Assembly: GCA_032433595.1 (NCBI GenBank)
Contig: JASWJB010000167.1
Location: 28,776-92,775 of the forward strand
Direction: 5' to 3'
Length of the DNA stretch: 64,000 nucleotides
Source: Conoideocrella luteorostrata
Taxonomy: Eukaryota; Ascomycota; Sordariomycetes; Hypocreales; Clavicipitaceae
Below, in pieces: positions 1-10,326 of this stretch; the stretch's first letter is position 1, and each line of letters begins with the position of its first letter. A program made the translations under genes and the position numbers. Below the pieces are notes generated by a model. It ran no database searches, was not told where the DNA came from, and saw only the letters and a program-made list of their open reading frames with translations.

Positions 1-650
1 GTTACGAACGCCGTAGTTCGTAGTAGGGGCTCGAACACACCCGTGAGACTCCTGCATCATGACAGCAAGTATGAGTCGGTGGTCGACCCCAGAGGCGGCA
101 GCAGCCTTCTGAATGCCATCCCAGATGGCGCCAACCTCGGGGCCACTGTTGTTGGGCTGAGATGGGTTCTGCCACCCGCAAGATTGGAACATTTGGTTCT
201 TGTAGTTGTTGAACATGTTCTCAAAAGATACCCAGCGGCTCTTGTCGGGCCATCCATCGGAAATGCTACCGCTTCCCCAGTACATGGTGTATGAGTCAAC
301 ACCATTGCCGTTGCCGTCATGAATGTAGTCGACGTTGTAGTTGGCGAGGTTACCATTTTGAACACGCTCCCCCTTTTGCCGGCGATTGAGCTCACCGACG
401 GTGGCAGAGTCGGCAGATGTGGTCCTGGTAGCTTTGGGGTGATCACCAGGCATGAAGTTGCCGCCATTGGGCTTCTTGACCGCGAAGACCGATCCGGGAA
501 TATCGGTGAGAGGACTTGAGACTGCAACCGACGGGGGGTAAGGAATAGCACAAGCTGTGCTGAGCAGGAGAGATGTCACAGCTACCTGAAACGTGTTAAT
601 CGTGACTGATATGGGATGGGACTTGAGGGAATGAGTACCTTGGTGAGCAT
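1..650 (-). CDS. Secreted lysozyme/transglycosylase-like protein, partial
   Basis: Exon 1 is 639-650 and exon 2 runs from 585 off the left edge of the window; the 53 nt intron (586-638) has GTACTC at its donor and TTTCAG at its acceptor. The spliced start MLTKVAVTSLLLSTACA is a good signal peptide, so the product should be secreted. A charged, Ser/Thr-rich stretch with a dibasic LNRRQ site (possible propeptide) precedes a domain with WGSGSISDGWPDKSRW and then ILAVMMQESHGCVR followed by a GVRN motif. The MQES glutamate context resembles the catalytic Glu of lysozyme-like/SLT transglycosylase domains found in many secreted ascomycete proteins. That assignment is from motif memory. The C-terminal part, including any glycine-rich motifs after GVRN, lies outside the window. 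About 199 residues are visible. It could be a cell-wall or bacterial-peptidoglycan hydrolase; the substrate cannot be told. Confidence 0.72.
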
Positions 651-765
651 TCTGGCTGTGTATGGAAAAGATTATTGAACGCAGAAGAACAGGAAGTGAG
701 GCTTTGTAAATGCACTGACCAGAAGCTGGAGAGAACATATCATCCTGGACGGCCAAACCTGCCAT

Positions 766-773
766 TATATATA
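766..773 (-). promoter_or_regulatory. TATA-like box for the lysozyme-like gene
   Basis: On the minus strand the sequence reads TATATAAT, about 116 bp upstream of the ATG at 650. It is the only TATA-like run in the 150 bp before the gene, so it is a plausible core promoter element. Confidence 0.4.
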
Positions 774-2123
774 GATAGTTAGACTTGAGAGTCCAGAATC
801 TCGCCTGATGGTTACGGCATTCTTCTTCATCACCTTCACCAGCTCATCTATCACCCTCATGGGCTAAGAAACTACTTCGTTTTAACGCGCGGAGAAATTG
901 TGGCTCTTTCAGAAACGTTACAATGCAGAAGCGTGCGGTGTAGCGCCGAAGCAGCAACTTGGTCCTCGTTTGGTGAAAGGGCAACACTCCGAGTTTGTAC
1001 TGGTCTGGAATCGTTGTTCGCAACGTCTATTTGGTACTGTCTGCTCAGGTATAGAAGCTATCTATGTGACACGTGGGACCATTCCCACGTATAGTCACAT
1101 TTAACAAGTATCTTCTTTTGTAAATAGAGTGGTAACGTGGCTGAACTGCATCTCGTAGCGGCTTCTGCACTCACACTCTCCTGCACGTCGCACTGAGCGC
1201 ATGTTACCCGCAATCCCCCATGCTTTCTTTATTATACACGTCGACAAATCAACGAGCTGGTTCAAACCAAAGACGCTAAGTTGCGAGATCTAATCTGTAA
1301 GGACAGCCATGATTGGTGCGATTTTGACATTTTAGCTTACTGCAACATGCATGTAGATTCACCGGATGCGCCAGGTTCACCATAATACTCCAGGCACCGC
1401 AAGGTACAGGCGCCAAGGTGGTAGTAGCACGTGGAGTCTCAATGGCACTCAGCTCGGCAATATCACCGGTCAAATGTGAATGTGTGCAGTGAGATGACTG
1501 GTCCCAATCCAGCAGGTGTATGTCTCGCGGTATTGGCGTCCCGCACAAAACATGGAGCTTTAGTGTATTATTAATAGTTGGCGGATACCACTAGGCAGAA
1601 GGAAGCTTGGCAAATCCGGTGGGCATCAGCGAAGACAAGACCAAAAGGAAGCTGATTGAATGTGTGAATTGCGGCTATTATCATCGACAGTACTCGGTCG
1701 CAAGGTGTCAGAAGTTGCGCATGTGGATGGTGCAATACTTTTAGCAGCTTGTCGCTGCATCTCAAAGCTTCCTAGCATTCTCGTAAACTGGTTCAATTAG
1801 CAAACAAGTAATTGTATGTGAAGGCGTTCGCGATTGGAGGACTTCGCTTGTGACTGCGGTCGATTAATGAAGCTCGTTCGGGTCAAGCTTGAAGGTGGTA
1901 GTAAATGATATTATATGATAGCAGCTCCTCAGTTCGGCAAGCCCGTCACAACTCCATAATGAAGGTAACCCCGTGGGTTATCGAGACTCACAGCTGATCG
2001 CACTAACTAGCTTGACAAATCCTACCAGCATGGGTAGCGCGACTGGAGCCTTAGCCCCTTGCTATCTGATGGACCGCGAAACTCATGTGCTGCACGACGC
2101 AAATTCTATAATGTGAATATCGA

Positions 2124-2206
2124 GCTGCTGGCGAATGTTCTCCGGCATGATGTAGCCGGCATCTAATGCTTTATTTAGTATTGAGACGAGTCCATAAATG
2201 ACCCCC
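2124..2206 (+). repeat. Dispersed repeat A, copy 1
   Basis: An ~83 bp block containing AATGTTCTCCGGCATG matches 25922-26005. Most differences are C/T or G/A. In both places it lies upstream, in the same orientation, of a copy of dispersed repeat B. Confidence 0.6.
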
Positions 2207-2730
2207 ATAAAAGAAAAAGAGATGAATGAGTAGGAACAAGAAGAGGTTAGTATAGTAACAAAACCCCAGAAGCAATAGAAATGCTAGATACAAACTAAAT
2301 GTTTCCAATCAATTATGTCCGACTAGACCATGAAGAGATGCAATCTAGCCCTGCAATTCTCACGTCACTGCATGCACGACAACTACGGTAACGATGTCCA
2401 GTCCGCGTAAAGCTGCGTTCTGCTCGACAGCCAATTACGACGTGATTAATGCTAAGGTGCAAACCCCATGGGGTTGAACGAGGCTGAGGTGGATAGCCAT
2501 GGCACGAGGTGCAGTTTCCCTCGACCACGACGACGTGCAAGAGTACTCCAGCCTGCCCATCAAGAAGTCTATATGCCACAACTACTGCAAGTGGTTTTGC
2601 TTCAATTTGCATCCCTAATGAGTTTCCCCTCGTGATATTAAACATCTACAGATCTGGACCTTGGCGAAACGCACTAGCACACGGTACAATCCCCAACGCT
2701 GGCTTCAAGTTGACCGACAAGGTCATAGGT

Positions 2731-2792
2731 TATATAAGATGCATTATTCACGCTATTTAGTTTGGAGCTTCACCCTTCGCTGAATTTTGTGA
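2731..2792 (+). repeat. Dispersed repeat B, copy 1
   Basis: A ~62 bp block with the core TGGAGCTTCACC, preceded by TATATAAGATGCATTATTCA. Related copies are at 6699-6770 (inverted) and 28681-28744. The pattern of differences is mostly transitions. Confidence 0.65.
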
Positions 2793-4469
2793 CAGACCAG
2801 GATGGATTCTTTAAGGTTTCTCTAGAATAGTGCATCGTTAACGAGTTGTAGATATACTTTAGTTGGGAATGAAGGGGAGCTGCTTTGAGCAGTACAGTCG
2901 CTGGTGCCTGGGAAGGCATGAAGAGCAGGATATTGGATAGCAGGCTTTGGTCAGGCCACACAGCATAGGTCCGGTTGAGGAGAGGTACGCGAAGCAAGAC
3001 ATGCTTCAGGATCGTCTCTTGGAAGAGTGCAGATATGATTTCGCAATAGTCTTTCGTACCAAGATATCCTTCGCCTATTACTTTAGATTTGAAAGGCAGA
3101 TCATCATGGGCCCGCAATTCTTGTTTCTAGCAGAGCTCGGAGGAAGGAATGGCTTTTCAATGCTAGGATTATCGCTGTCGCAGAATAATTGCTACCCATG
3201 CTAGGCCCCACCAGTCTGTCACTCAAGTGATGTGAGAGGTCTCGTGTTGCAGGACAGTGGGTTAATACAAATGCTGTTACGAAACCTTGCGAGACTTATC
3301 TAATACAACGGACGTGGCAGGGCTATGCCTGATACTGTGCCAGACTATCGTTTATACGACTTGTCACACAGCATTGGTATGCTGTTGTTTGACATGCAAC
3401 CAGCAACGTATCTTCAGCTCGGCGATAGGTTTCGTAGAGACCTTACGTAGGATAAGACCAAATGGTCCAATTTCCAAATTTCAGGTTATCGGGCTACTGC
3501 GTATTTCAATAAAACAATTTAATCATAATAGGCGCTGGAGCAGGGCTCATAATCTCTTCAATAAAGAGGCTCTTTTCCGTCCACACAATGATTAAATTGA
3601 CTTCGTCTTAAGTTACTGTACCACTTGGAGCTATTCACTGTCTTCCACATCCAACAAATAAGGTTGTTCTAGCAGAAGTGTATTTTCCGCCTAGCTGTAA
3701 CAAGCCGCTCAGATCTACTACGCGAAACACGGGATGTGTTAAGCTAGGATTAAGCTACAGGCTGCAATACATTCTTTACTTTTTGCTATATCTGCGTTAT
3801 CTAGTTACCCTGCCCACATTCCTTTTTATACGCTTACTGTATTACAAATACGAATGAGGCGGGCTATGCCATGTGATAGAGCTACATAGCAACGGCCTAA
3901 GAGTTTACCGCTAAGAAGATTAAATGTTTGTCTAAAGCTTAATTAAAACAACAGCAGGCTTCGTATATATTGTACTTGGATGGGTGTGAGCTGAGTAATT
4001 TCATTTGTGTCTTAAATAACCCCCTCGCCGCTGCTATAATCTGAAGTTTACAGGTCTTGGTTTGGTTCAGATTAAGAGCATAACTGTCCTTCTAATCCTA
4101 CACCTCTGTTAACAATAAGAAATAATTTTTTTTCTTAAACAAATACATTTAAACTAGAAGCACATACTCGTTGCGTTAACTAGTATGGTTAAGTAATAAA
4201 TAGCCGCAGCACCGCACGCATTGACATTATTTTAATCTAGCTAATTTGTGGTCCAAGAACTTAATGCGTAATAGTTCAGCAGCAGACTCTTTTTTAAAAG
4301 TATAATCTACCAAGCTCTTCCATTTATTATGGAATCCCACAGTAAGACTCTGAAAAAGTACGCTGGCCAAGCCATTCATACTCGTTGCTAACATTCATTT
4401 GTGCTAGGACGTGATCATAATTGCTTCAAGAGCTCTACTTCCATCCAAAGCTGCGACCACGACTTTTAC

Positions 4470-5225
4470 ATGAGCGCTATTATTCTTTCTTTTTTAAGCA
4501 TTTCGCTATACAATGCTCTTGAGGTTATCTACATAATACTTAAGACATTTAAAAGATACAATGGCTTGTATTTTTGGAGTTGCTTGATCGCGATTAGTGG
4601 AGTTGTACTCCACTCCATTGGTTTCTTGCTAGCGGTTCGGCCTTCAAATTATCCTCCAGCACTATACGTATCGTTTATTGCCACAGGGTTGATCCCAATG
4701 GTATCTGGACAGTCTCTAGTCCTGTACTCCCGGTTGCATTTACTTATCCAGAGTCGGTTATATCTCAGGGGCCTGTTAACTATAATCATTGCGAATATGC
4801 TGATCTTTCAAGTTCCTACTATTGTTTTCTTATGTATTTTCCCTGGAGGCCTTGCACAATGGAAATCATTTACTATTGTGTTTGAGAAGATTCATGTTAC
4901 AGTGTTTTTCCTACAAGAGCTGGTTTTATCAGGAGTATATGTTAAATCCTGCTTTGATTTCTTTACCTCCGAGTTTTCTCAAAAAGATTCCGTTCGCAAC
5001 ATGAAAAACAACTTGCTCCTAATGAATTTTTTCATTATACTCCTCGGAGCAAGCGTACTTATTCTACAGTATTGCGATCTATTTGGAGTGCAGACAGCCT
5101 ATAAATCTATTGTTTATAGCATCAAGCTCAAGATCGAGTTTCAAATTCTTTATGAACTAAAAAAGGTCTGTCTTCGCAAAGAGCGTCGAAACGCTACTGA
5201 AGAGTTCCATGCAATAATGTTATGA
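4470..5225 (+). CDS. DUF7703-like multi-spanning membrane protein
   Basis: A 251 aa single-exon protein starting at the first in-frame ATG (MSAIILSFLS). The frame is open back to 4401 without an ATG, so a short upstream exon cannot be excluded. Six or seven hydrophobic segments are visible: about residues 3-24, 34-56, 64-87, 98-124, 135-160 and 180-205, then a basic tail with KERR. The pairs ALEVIYIILKTFKRYNGLYF near segment 1-2 and GQSLVLYSRLHL after segment 3 match my recollection of the fungal DUF7703 (GPCR-like, function unknown) family. It sits alone in an AT-rich tract and has low GC itself, yet it has no internal stop codons. Role is unknown; a plasma-membrane or endomembrane location is inferred from the segments. 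Confidence 0.7.
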   Translation: MSAIILSFLSISLYNALEVIYIILKTFKRYNGLYFWSCLIAISGVVLHSIGFLLAVRPSNYPPALYVSFIATGLIPMVSGQSLVLYSRLHLLIQSRLYLRGLLTIIIANMLIFQVPTIVFLCIFPGGLAQWKSFTIVFEKIHVTVFFLQELVLSGVYVKSCFDFFTSEFSQKDSVRNMKNNLLLMNFFIILLGASVLILQYCDLFGVQTAYKSIVYSIKLKIEFQILYELKKVCLRKERRNATEEFHAIML

Positions 5226-5912
5226 AATCTTTCTTATGACTCGGAGTTTCCGAATTTTTATTGGAAAGTTATGAAATATATCACTATTATCTATAGCTCT
5301 TAGAGGATTAGATTGTGGATAAAAATGGAAGTAAGGGTAATAAATAAATCTGTTGGTTACGTCCGTGGCTCTTCCGCCTAAAATGTTTGGCACCTGTAGT
5401 GTTTCACAGCTTTAGGATTTTCTAAAGCATAAAAGACATTTATTTTAGTGGTCACTTGGGCTGCTGATAAAGCCGTGCCTTGTTTTGTGTTTTGTACATC
5501 CCCCTGATTTTAGACGCTCGTGACACTTGGTCAACTAGGTAGCATCTACTAGTGTTCACTCTAAAAGCCATTGCCACTAATTTATCTATTGGACTATGTG
5601 TAGCAACTTTGAGTAACTTGCGTTGGCGAGCGCATCAATAGAAACCCTGTGTTAAATCGCGCACAGAGTCGACAGACCCCTCTTCTTCCTCCTCTAGACC
5701 GTAGCAGTCAGTCTAAATGGCTGGAAGTGCACAATCCTGCGGCCCCAGTTCAAGTCACTTCAACGAAAGCCAGGGATTGTAATATATCCGGGGATTAGCT
5801 GCGTAGTGAATTATATACGGTACCTAGTATCTGCGATGCAAAATTGGCATGACGCAATCTAAGAGGCTCGACTTGTATCACCTAGGCTTCCAGTTCAACT
5901 CATCGCACTTGG

Positions 5913-6110
5913 TCAACAAACTGTCGTTCGGTACATGCGGGCTTGCAGAATAAGTTCGACCGAAAGACTCACTTTCTCACCAACTCGTTTGACCTGGGAT
6001 CTCGGCGCAACCTGTGCGCCTCTTGTGTTAGGAACAGAGGCGGCAAATGCGACTGCGGCGAGCAAAACTCTAAATGTGATGACGGCATTGATGGTGACAG
6101 CGGGAACCAT
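5913..6110 (-). CDS. Possible small secreted protein, uncertain
   Basis: From the ATG at 6110 the frame encodes 65 aa beginning MVPAVTINAVITFRVLLAAV, which resembles a signal peptide ending near AASVPNTRG. The rest is short, basic and carries no family motif; a single Cys is the last residue. Antisense and overlapping frames of similar length exist here, so this may be chance. It could be the N-terminal remnant of a longer secreted gene. Confidence 0.2.
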   Translation of the reverse strand: MVPAVTINAVITFRVLLAAVAFAASVPNTRGAQVAPRSQVKRVGEKVSLSVELILQARMYRTTVC

Positions 6111-6698
6111 GGTTGCAGTAAGACAGCATTCCTGGATATGGCTTGAAACCGCGCGACCCATCGCAAATTCCGGTACTTGCCCATAACCTAGTATAACCTA
6201 GTGGCGCAACTAACTACTTTTAGACGACCCATCGATCATTGCGTCGGGAGATTGACCTCCACTATCTACAGCGACGTCGCGGCATTCGAAAGCCAACATA
6301 CGGCCGCCCGCATCAGTCACCGGCGGAGCCAGACGCCGGTACAATGGCACCCTGCAATTAAAGAATAAGAGAAATGATACAAAAGTAACAAAATAATATA
6401 CCCCGCACACCGGATCCCCACTGTTCCATGCCTGGGCATCTGCTTCCGTGGCTGCGGACCGGTGCTGTGTAGTGGGCAGACGGGACGGACCCTTCGTATT
6501 TTGACTGCGGCGCAGCTTCTACGAGCTTCTTCATTTCGGTCTTGAATGGGACATATAGCCTCTAAGAGCGTCGCATTGGATCTCGTACTCTTGTGGTCTA
6601 GAACTAATTTGATGGCTGCGGATAACTAAACCATCCAGCTTAACAACGAGGCTATTTAAATTATCTGCAGAGTAACTACTCCGTACCCTACGTTCGAA

Positions 6699-6770
6699 TG
6701 GCACCAAATTCAGCAAAAGGTGAAGCTCCACACTAACACTAACAGCGTGAATAATGCATATTATATATAG
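6699..6770 (-). repeat. Dispersed repeat B, copy 2 (inverted)
   Basis: The reverse complement reads CTATATATAATATGCATTAT and then TGGAGCTTCACCTTTTGCTG, matching repeat B at 2731-2792 and 28681-28744. No copy of repeat A accompanies it, so it may be a solo end. Confidence 0.6.
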
Positions 6771-7273
6771 CCCGTGACAGCCAGTTGGTTCCCCGCGTTC
6801 ATGGAAGCGTAGCAACTGTCGCTGAGTACAGCCGTGCAAAGCTTGTTGTATTTTCCTCTGTGGTCGTGAAAGCGGCAGTTATTGACTTTCACGATCCCCC
6901 ACGCAACCCTTCGCAAACTCTTATCCGGATTCGAGTTTCGCTAACCGCTGCCGACGGGGCAGTCCGTGCTGTTCCCACTTCCCATGCCACCCCAGCCGCC
7001 GCTCTGCGGGGTAGCAACGGTAAACGTACGAGATCCGAGTCCAAGCCGACTCCCGTTCTGCGATGCCGAGGCATAGCTCCCCTCAGCAACTGCGATGAGG
7101 CAGCTAGCCAAAGCGGACGGGCGTTTCGGACAAACTATAGCTAGGTGGCTGGTGTGATGATCTGAATTTGATATAACATGGATACCTCGCGGTGCTGCAG
7201 GGCTACGCTGCATCTCACACCGTACTCACGTCTTCTGTTGTCTCACCTCGTGCATGCATCGCGGCGTCACATC

Positions 7274-9275
7274 ATGATTTACAACGAAAAAAATGTTACG
7301 CCTTTGCCACATGCAGATCTACTAACATTTCTGTTTGGTACGTCGCGTGCGGCCGCCCTCCATAAATCGTCGACTGGAGGCTCTTCCCCTCGTAGCATAG
7401 CCATCTAATCTAATTCATCTCCCGGGTTTCCCGAGTAACTAGACAGCCCCGAGTCTCACGGAGAAGAAAGCACACCCGTGCACGCGGAAGCCCACGATCC
7501 GAGCTATGTCATCACGAAAGGGCAAGCTCGCGCCTTGACCCAGCACTTCGCCCATTTTCTCCGCCACAGCTACGGCATTGGAAGCGCAGGCCCCGGCAAA
7601 GACATCGTTGTCTGCGTCTCAACCGGCCAGTCTGCTCTGCCATGCCTGTTCTGGAGTGTCATTGCTGCCGAAGGCATCTACTCGGCCGCCTCTGCATCCG
7701 GCACTCCTGCTGACATTGCGAGACAGATCAAAGATGGACCAGGCAAGCTGCTCGTGTGCTCCGAGGACCTGCGCGAACTTGGATTGGCGTCTGCCAAGGC
7801 CGCTGGCATACCCAAACGAAATGTTCTCCTGTTGAAGTCCTACCCGCAGGTGGAGCTGTACAGCGCAGACGGCGCGCTCAAATGCGACTTTCAACAGAAG
7901 CTGCTGTGGCCAAGGATAACGGACCCGGCTGAGCTTGAGAATCGTGCCGTTTGTATTTTGTATTCGTCGGGGACGACAGGGTTGCCCAAAGGTGCAGAAA
8001 CTCTTACATTGGCTTAGCCCCCCCCCCCCGGCATTTACGTTCTGGACGTGGAATGCTAATATATGCGCAAAACATAGGCGTTCGAGTATCTCACACGAAC
8101 ATGATTGCCGAAGCCGCCATCCCTACTGCCGCGAATCGTCTTGTCTACGAAAAATGGGCGAAAGAAGGCAGGCCGTTCGAAAGAAGAACGCTGGGCCACT
8201 TACCAACAGCCCACATTGCCGGCGCTCAGGGCTACTTTATCAATCCCCTCCACACAGGCACCTGTGTCTACTGGATGCCCAAGTTCAACTTCGAAGACTT
8301 CATCAAATACTGCGAGCAGCTGAAGATTACGCATTTTTTTAGCGTTCCACCAATATACATGGGCATTGCGAAGCATCCCGCCGTGAGGGACCAGTTCAAA
8401 CACATGAGATATGCAATCTCGGGCGCTGCGCCATTGAGCGGCGAGACGCAAGAGGCTGCCAATCAGAAGTTGCCCAAGGACGCAAATATTTCGCAGCTTT
8501 GGGGCTTGAGTGAGACGACAGGGACCGTGACGTACACGCCGCCGGATGTGAAGCTGACTGGTGGCTCTCTGGGGTTTCTGATGTCGAACGTTACTATGAG
8601 GTGAGTGCGCAACATGACGACAAAGACCGGAGTTTGAAGAACCACGAGGTTGACCAGTAGGCGATGCTGAAACAGACTGATTGGTGATGATGGCAAAGAC
8701 GTCAAGCCGGGCGAGGCCGGGGAGGCATGGGTCAAAGGTGCTGTGGTTACCAAAGGCTACCACAACAATCCCGAAGCAAACAAGTCTTCATTCACAGAAG
8801 ACGGATGGTTTAAGACCGGAGATATACTCCGCATAGAGAATGACCAGCTGTTCATCGTTGACAGAAAGAAGGTGACTCAACCATGCACTGCTGCTCCCCG
8901 GACAAAAAGCTAGGCTTCGTCAGTACTAATCTAATGTCGTAGGAATTGATCAAATATAAAGGTCTTCAAGTCGCACCCGCCGAACTCGAAGGTATCCTTA
9001 TCGCGCACCCCGCCGTCACCGATGCCGCAGTTATTGGCGTGTCGCAAGATCAGAACGAGCTACCGAGAGCGTATGTCGTGTTGGCACCGAACGCGAAGGG
9101 CAAGGTCTCCGAAGAAGATCTGAAGGATCATGTGAAGAAGCAAGTTGCAGCGTATAAGCAGCTGAGAGGCGGTGTTGTTTTTGTCGATGTGGTGCCAAGA
9201 GGTCCATCAGGCAAGATCCTGAGACGGCAATTGAGGGATCTGCAGAGCAAGGAGAGCAAACAGTCCAAGTTGTGA
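7274..9275 (+). CDS. 4-coumarate-CoA ligase-like acyl-CoA synthetase, peroxisomal
   Basis: Five exons fit in frame: 7274-7337, 7467-7991, 8078-8600, 8676-8871 and 8943-9275 (546 aa). It activates a carboxylic acid as acyl-AMP and passes it to CoA. Visible adenylate-forming motifs are ILYSSGTTGLPKG (P-loop, ends at intron 2), QLWGLSETTG, DGWFKTGD, VDRKKELIKYKG and PRGPSGKILRR with the catalytic lysine. The protein ends in SKL, a canonical PTS1 signal, so a peroxisomal location is likely. The start MIYNEKNVTPLPHADLLTFL fits the family; the first splice is the least certain (donor GTACGT, acceptor AAG, chosen because it restores frame). Intron 2 holds a run of about 12 C. Substrate is unknown; aryl or medium-chain acids are typical of this family. 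The MBL-fold gene follows 171 bp downstream on the same strand. Confidence 0.88.
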
Positions 9276-9446
9276 GAGCATAACGCGTGGGCGAGACTAG
9301 CCCTTAAATGGAGCGGGGTAATTCTGGGAGAGACGCGGCTTTGAGGAGATTGACATAGACACAAGATTTTAAATAAAACATTGCAGAATACTTCGCAGTC
9401 TTCACCTTGGCCGACGGTACAAAACGTCGACGCCAAACGAGCTCTG

Positions 9447-10232
9447 ATGCCGCGACAAGTGGAAGTACTTGGCAGCCAGGCAGCCTACCCAACACTTCAG
9501 CAACCCTGCTCCGGCTTCCTGCTCACGTGGGATGATTGGACGGCTGTTCTTGATCTCGGGTACGGCACGCTGCAAGGCCTTCTGGTGAGAATTCCAGATG
9601 GCCGTGTAAATGCAATCGTCATTACACATGACCACCCAGATCATTGGCTCGACTTACACGCCTTGTTTAGACTCCTATTGTATGGTCCCCAAGACAACAC
9701 CAAGGCTAAAATTGCTCTGTATTGTACGTTCGGGGTTGTCAACAAAATGCGATTTCTGGAACCCGACGTTACATTGGAAGACGTGTTTGACATTTCCATC
9801 ATGGAGGATAGAAGAGAGTTCAGAACTGGCCAATTTCAGCTGATTGGGTTTCTGTTGCCACACCGCGTTCCAAATATCGGCGTTCGGTTGAGCGTACTGC
9901 AGAGGAATGCCACCTATGAGCCGATTTTAGCATATACGGGTGACACCGGGCCGACTCCGACTCTAGAAGAGCTGGGTAAGGGCGTGCGCGTGTATATCAT
10001 GGACTCCACGGATTGGCAAGGAGAGGAGTCCAAGGCAGTGGAGGAGAGGAAGCTGCTGCAAAGCGAAGAAGCTGGCACGTTCGCGTCTGCCGCAGGGGCG
10101 AGAATGTTGCTGTTGACGCACTTTCGGCCGGGCAATGACAGAGAAAAGTCTCGCGAGTTGGCAAAGAGAAGCTTTGGGGAAGATGTTCTCATTGCTGAGC
10201 CGGGACTAGTTGTGCAGCTGGACTTGATGTAA
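9447..10232 (+). CDS. Metallo-beta-lactamase-fold hydrolase (RNase Z-like)
   Basis: An intronless 261 aa protein. The frame is open upstream to 9381, but 9447 is the first ATG, and MPRQVEVLGSQAAYPT fits the usual N-terminal beta strand (VEVLGS). The metal-binding motif THDHPDHWLD (HxHxDH) is near residue 60, PHRV supplies a later histidine, YTGDTGPT the bridging aspartate and LLTHFRPG the last histidine. These are the zinc ligands expected of an MBL-fold phosphodiesterase or hydrolase. Length and the motif CSGFLL...DLGYGTL resemble compact bacterial MBL proteins closely, so acquisition from bacteria is possible but untested. An AATAAA at about 9371 suggests that the 3' UTR of the ligase runs into its promoter. 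Substrate unknown. Confidence 0.82.
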   Translation: MPRQVEVLGSQAAYPTLQQPCSGFLLTWDDWTAVLDLGYGTLQGLLVRIPDGRVNAIVITHDHPDHWLDLHALFRLLLYGPQDNTKAKIALYCTFGVVNKMRFLEPDVTLEDVFDISIMEDRREFRTGQFQLIGFLLPHRVPNIGVRLSVLQRNATYEPILAYTGDTGPTPTLEELGKGVRVYIMDSTDWQGEESKAVEERKLLQSEEAGTFASAAGARMLLLTHFRPGNDREKSRELAKRSFGEDVLIAEPGLVVQLDLM

Positions 10233-10326
10233 TTGAAGGTAGTAACATGGTTAAAATAGCTTCCTCAGAGTGCATTATCTAGATTTGCTTGCACGGGTGG
10301 AAAAGTCCCAATAAAACAACATGTAG

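Larger units (their letters stand above)
651..4469. other. Gene-poor, AT-rich intergenic tract
   Basis: No reading frame here has recognisable domain content or a set of joinable exons. The tract holds an imperfect inverted repeat at 1064-1100 and copies of two short dispersed repeats at 2124-2206 and 2731-2792 that recur elsewhere in the window. From about 3.2 kb the DNA becomes AT-rich. It looks like decayed repeat DNA; I see no intact transposase or polymerase. Confidence 0.6.
5226..7273. other. Intergenic tract with repeat B copy 2
   Basis: No supported large gene. It contains an inverted copy of dispersed repeat B (6699-6770), a TACTCCGTA motif next to it (about 6678) and a short signal-peptide-like reading frame (5913-6110, listed separately). 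The final ~300 bp is presumably the promoter of the downstream acyl-CoA ligase. Confidence 0.5.

Noticed and set aside
57..551. 164 aa minus-strand frame starting MLFLTPRRLQ
   Set aside because: It is a shifted shadow of the secreted lysozyme-like gene; the true frame starts with a signal peptide after a 53 nt intron.
8200..8763. 187 aa minus-strand frame
   Set aside because: Antisense to exons 3-4 of the acyl-CoA ligase; no domain content.
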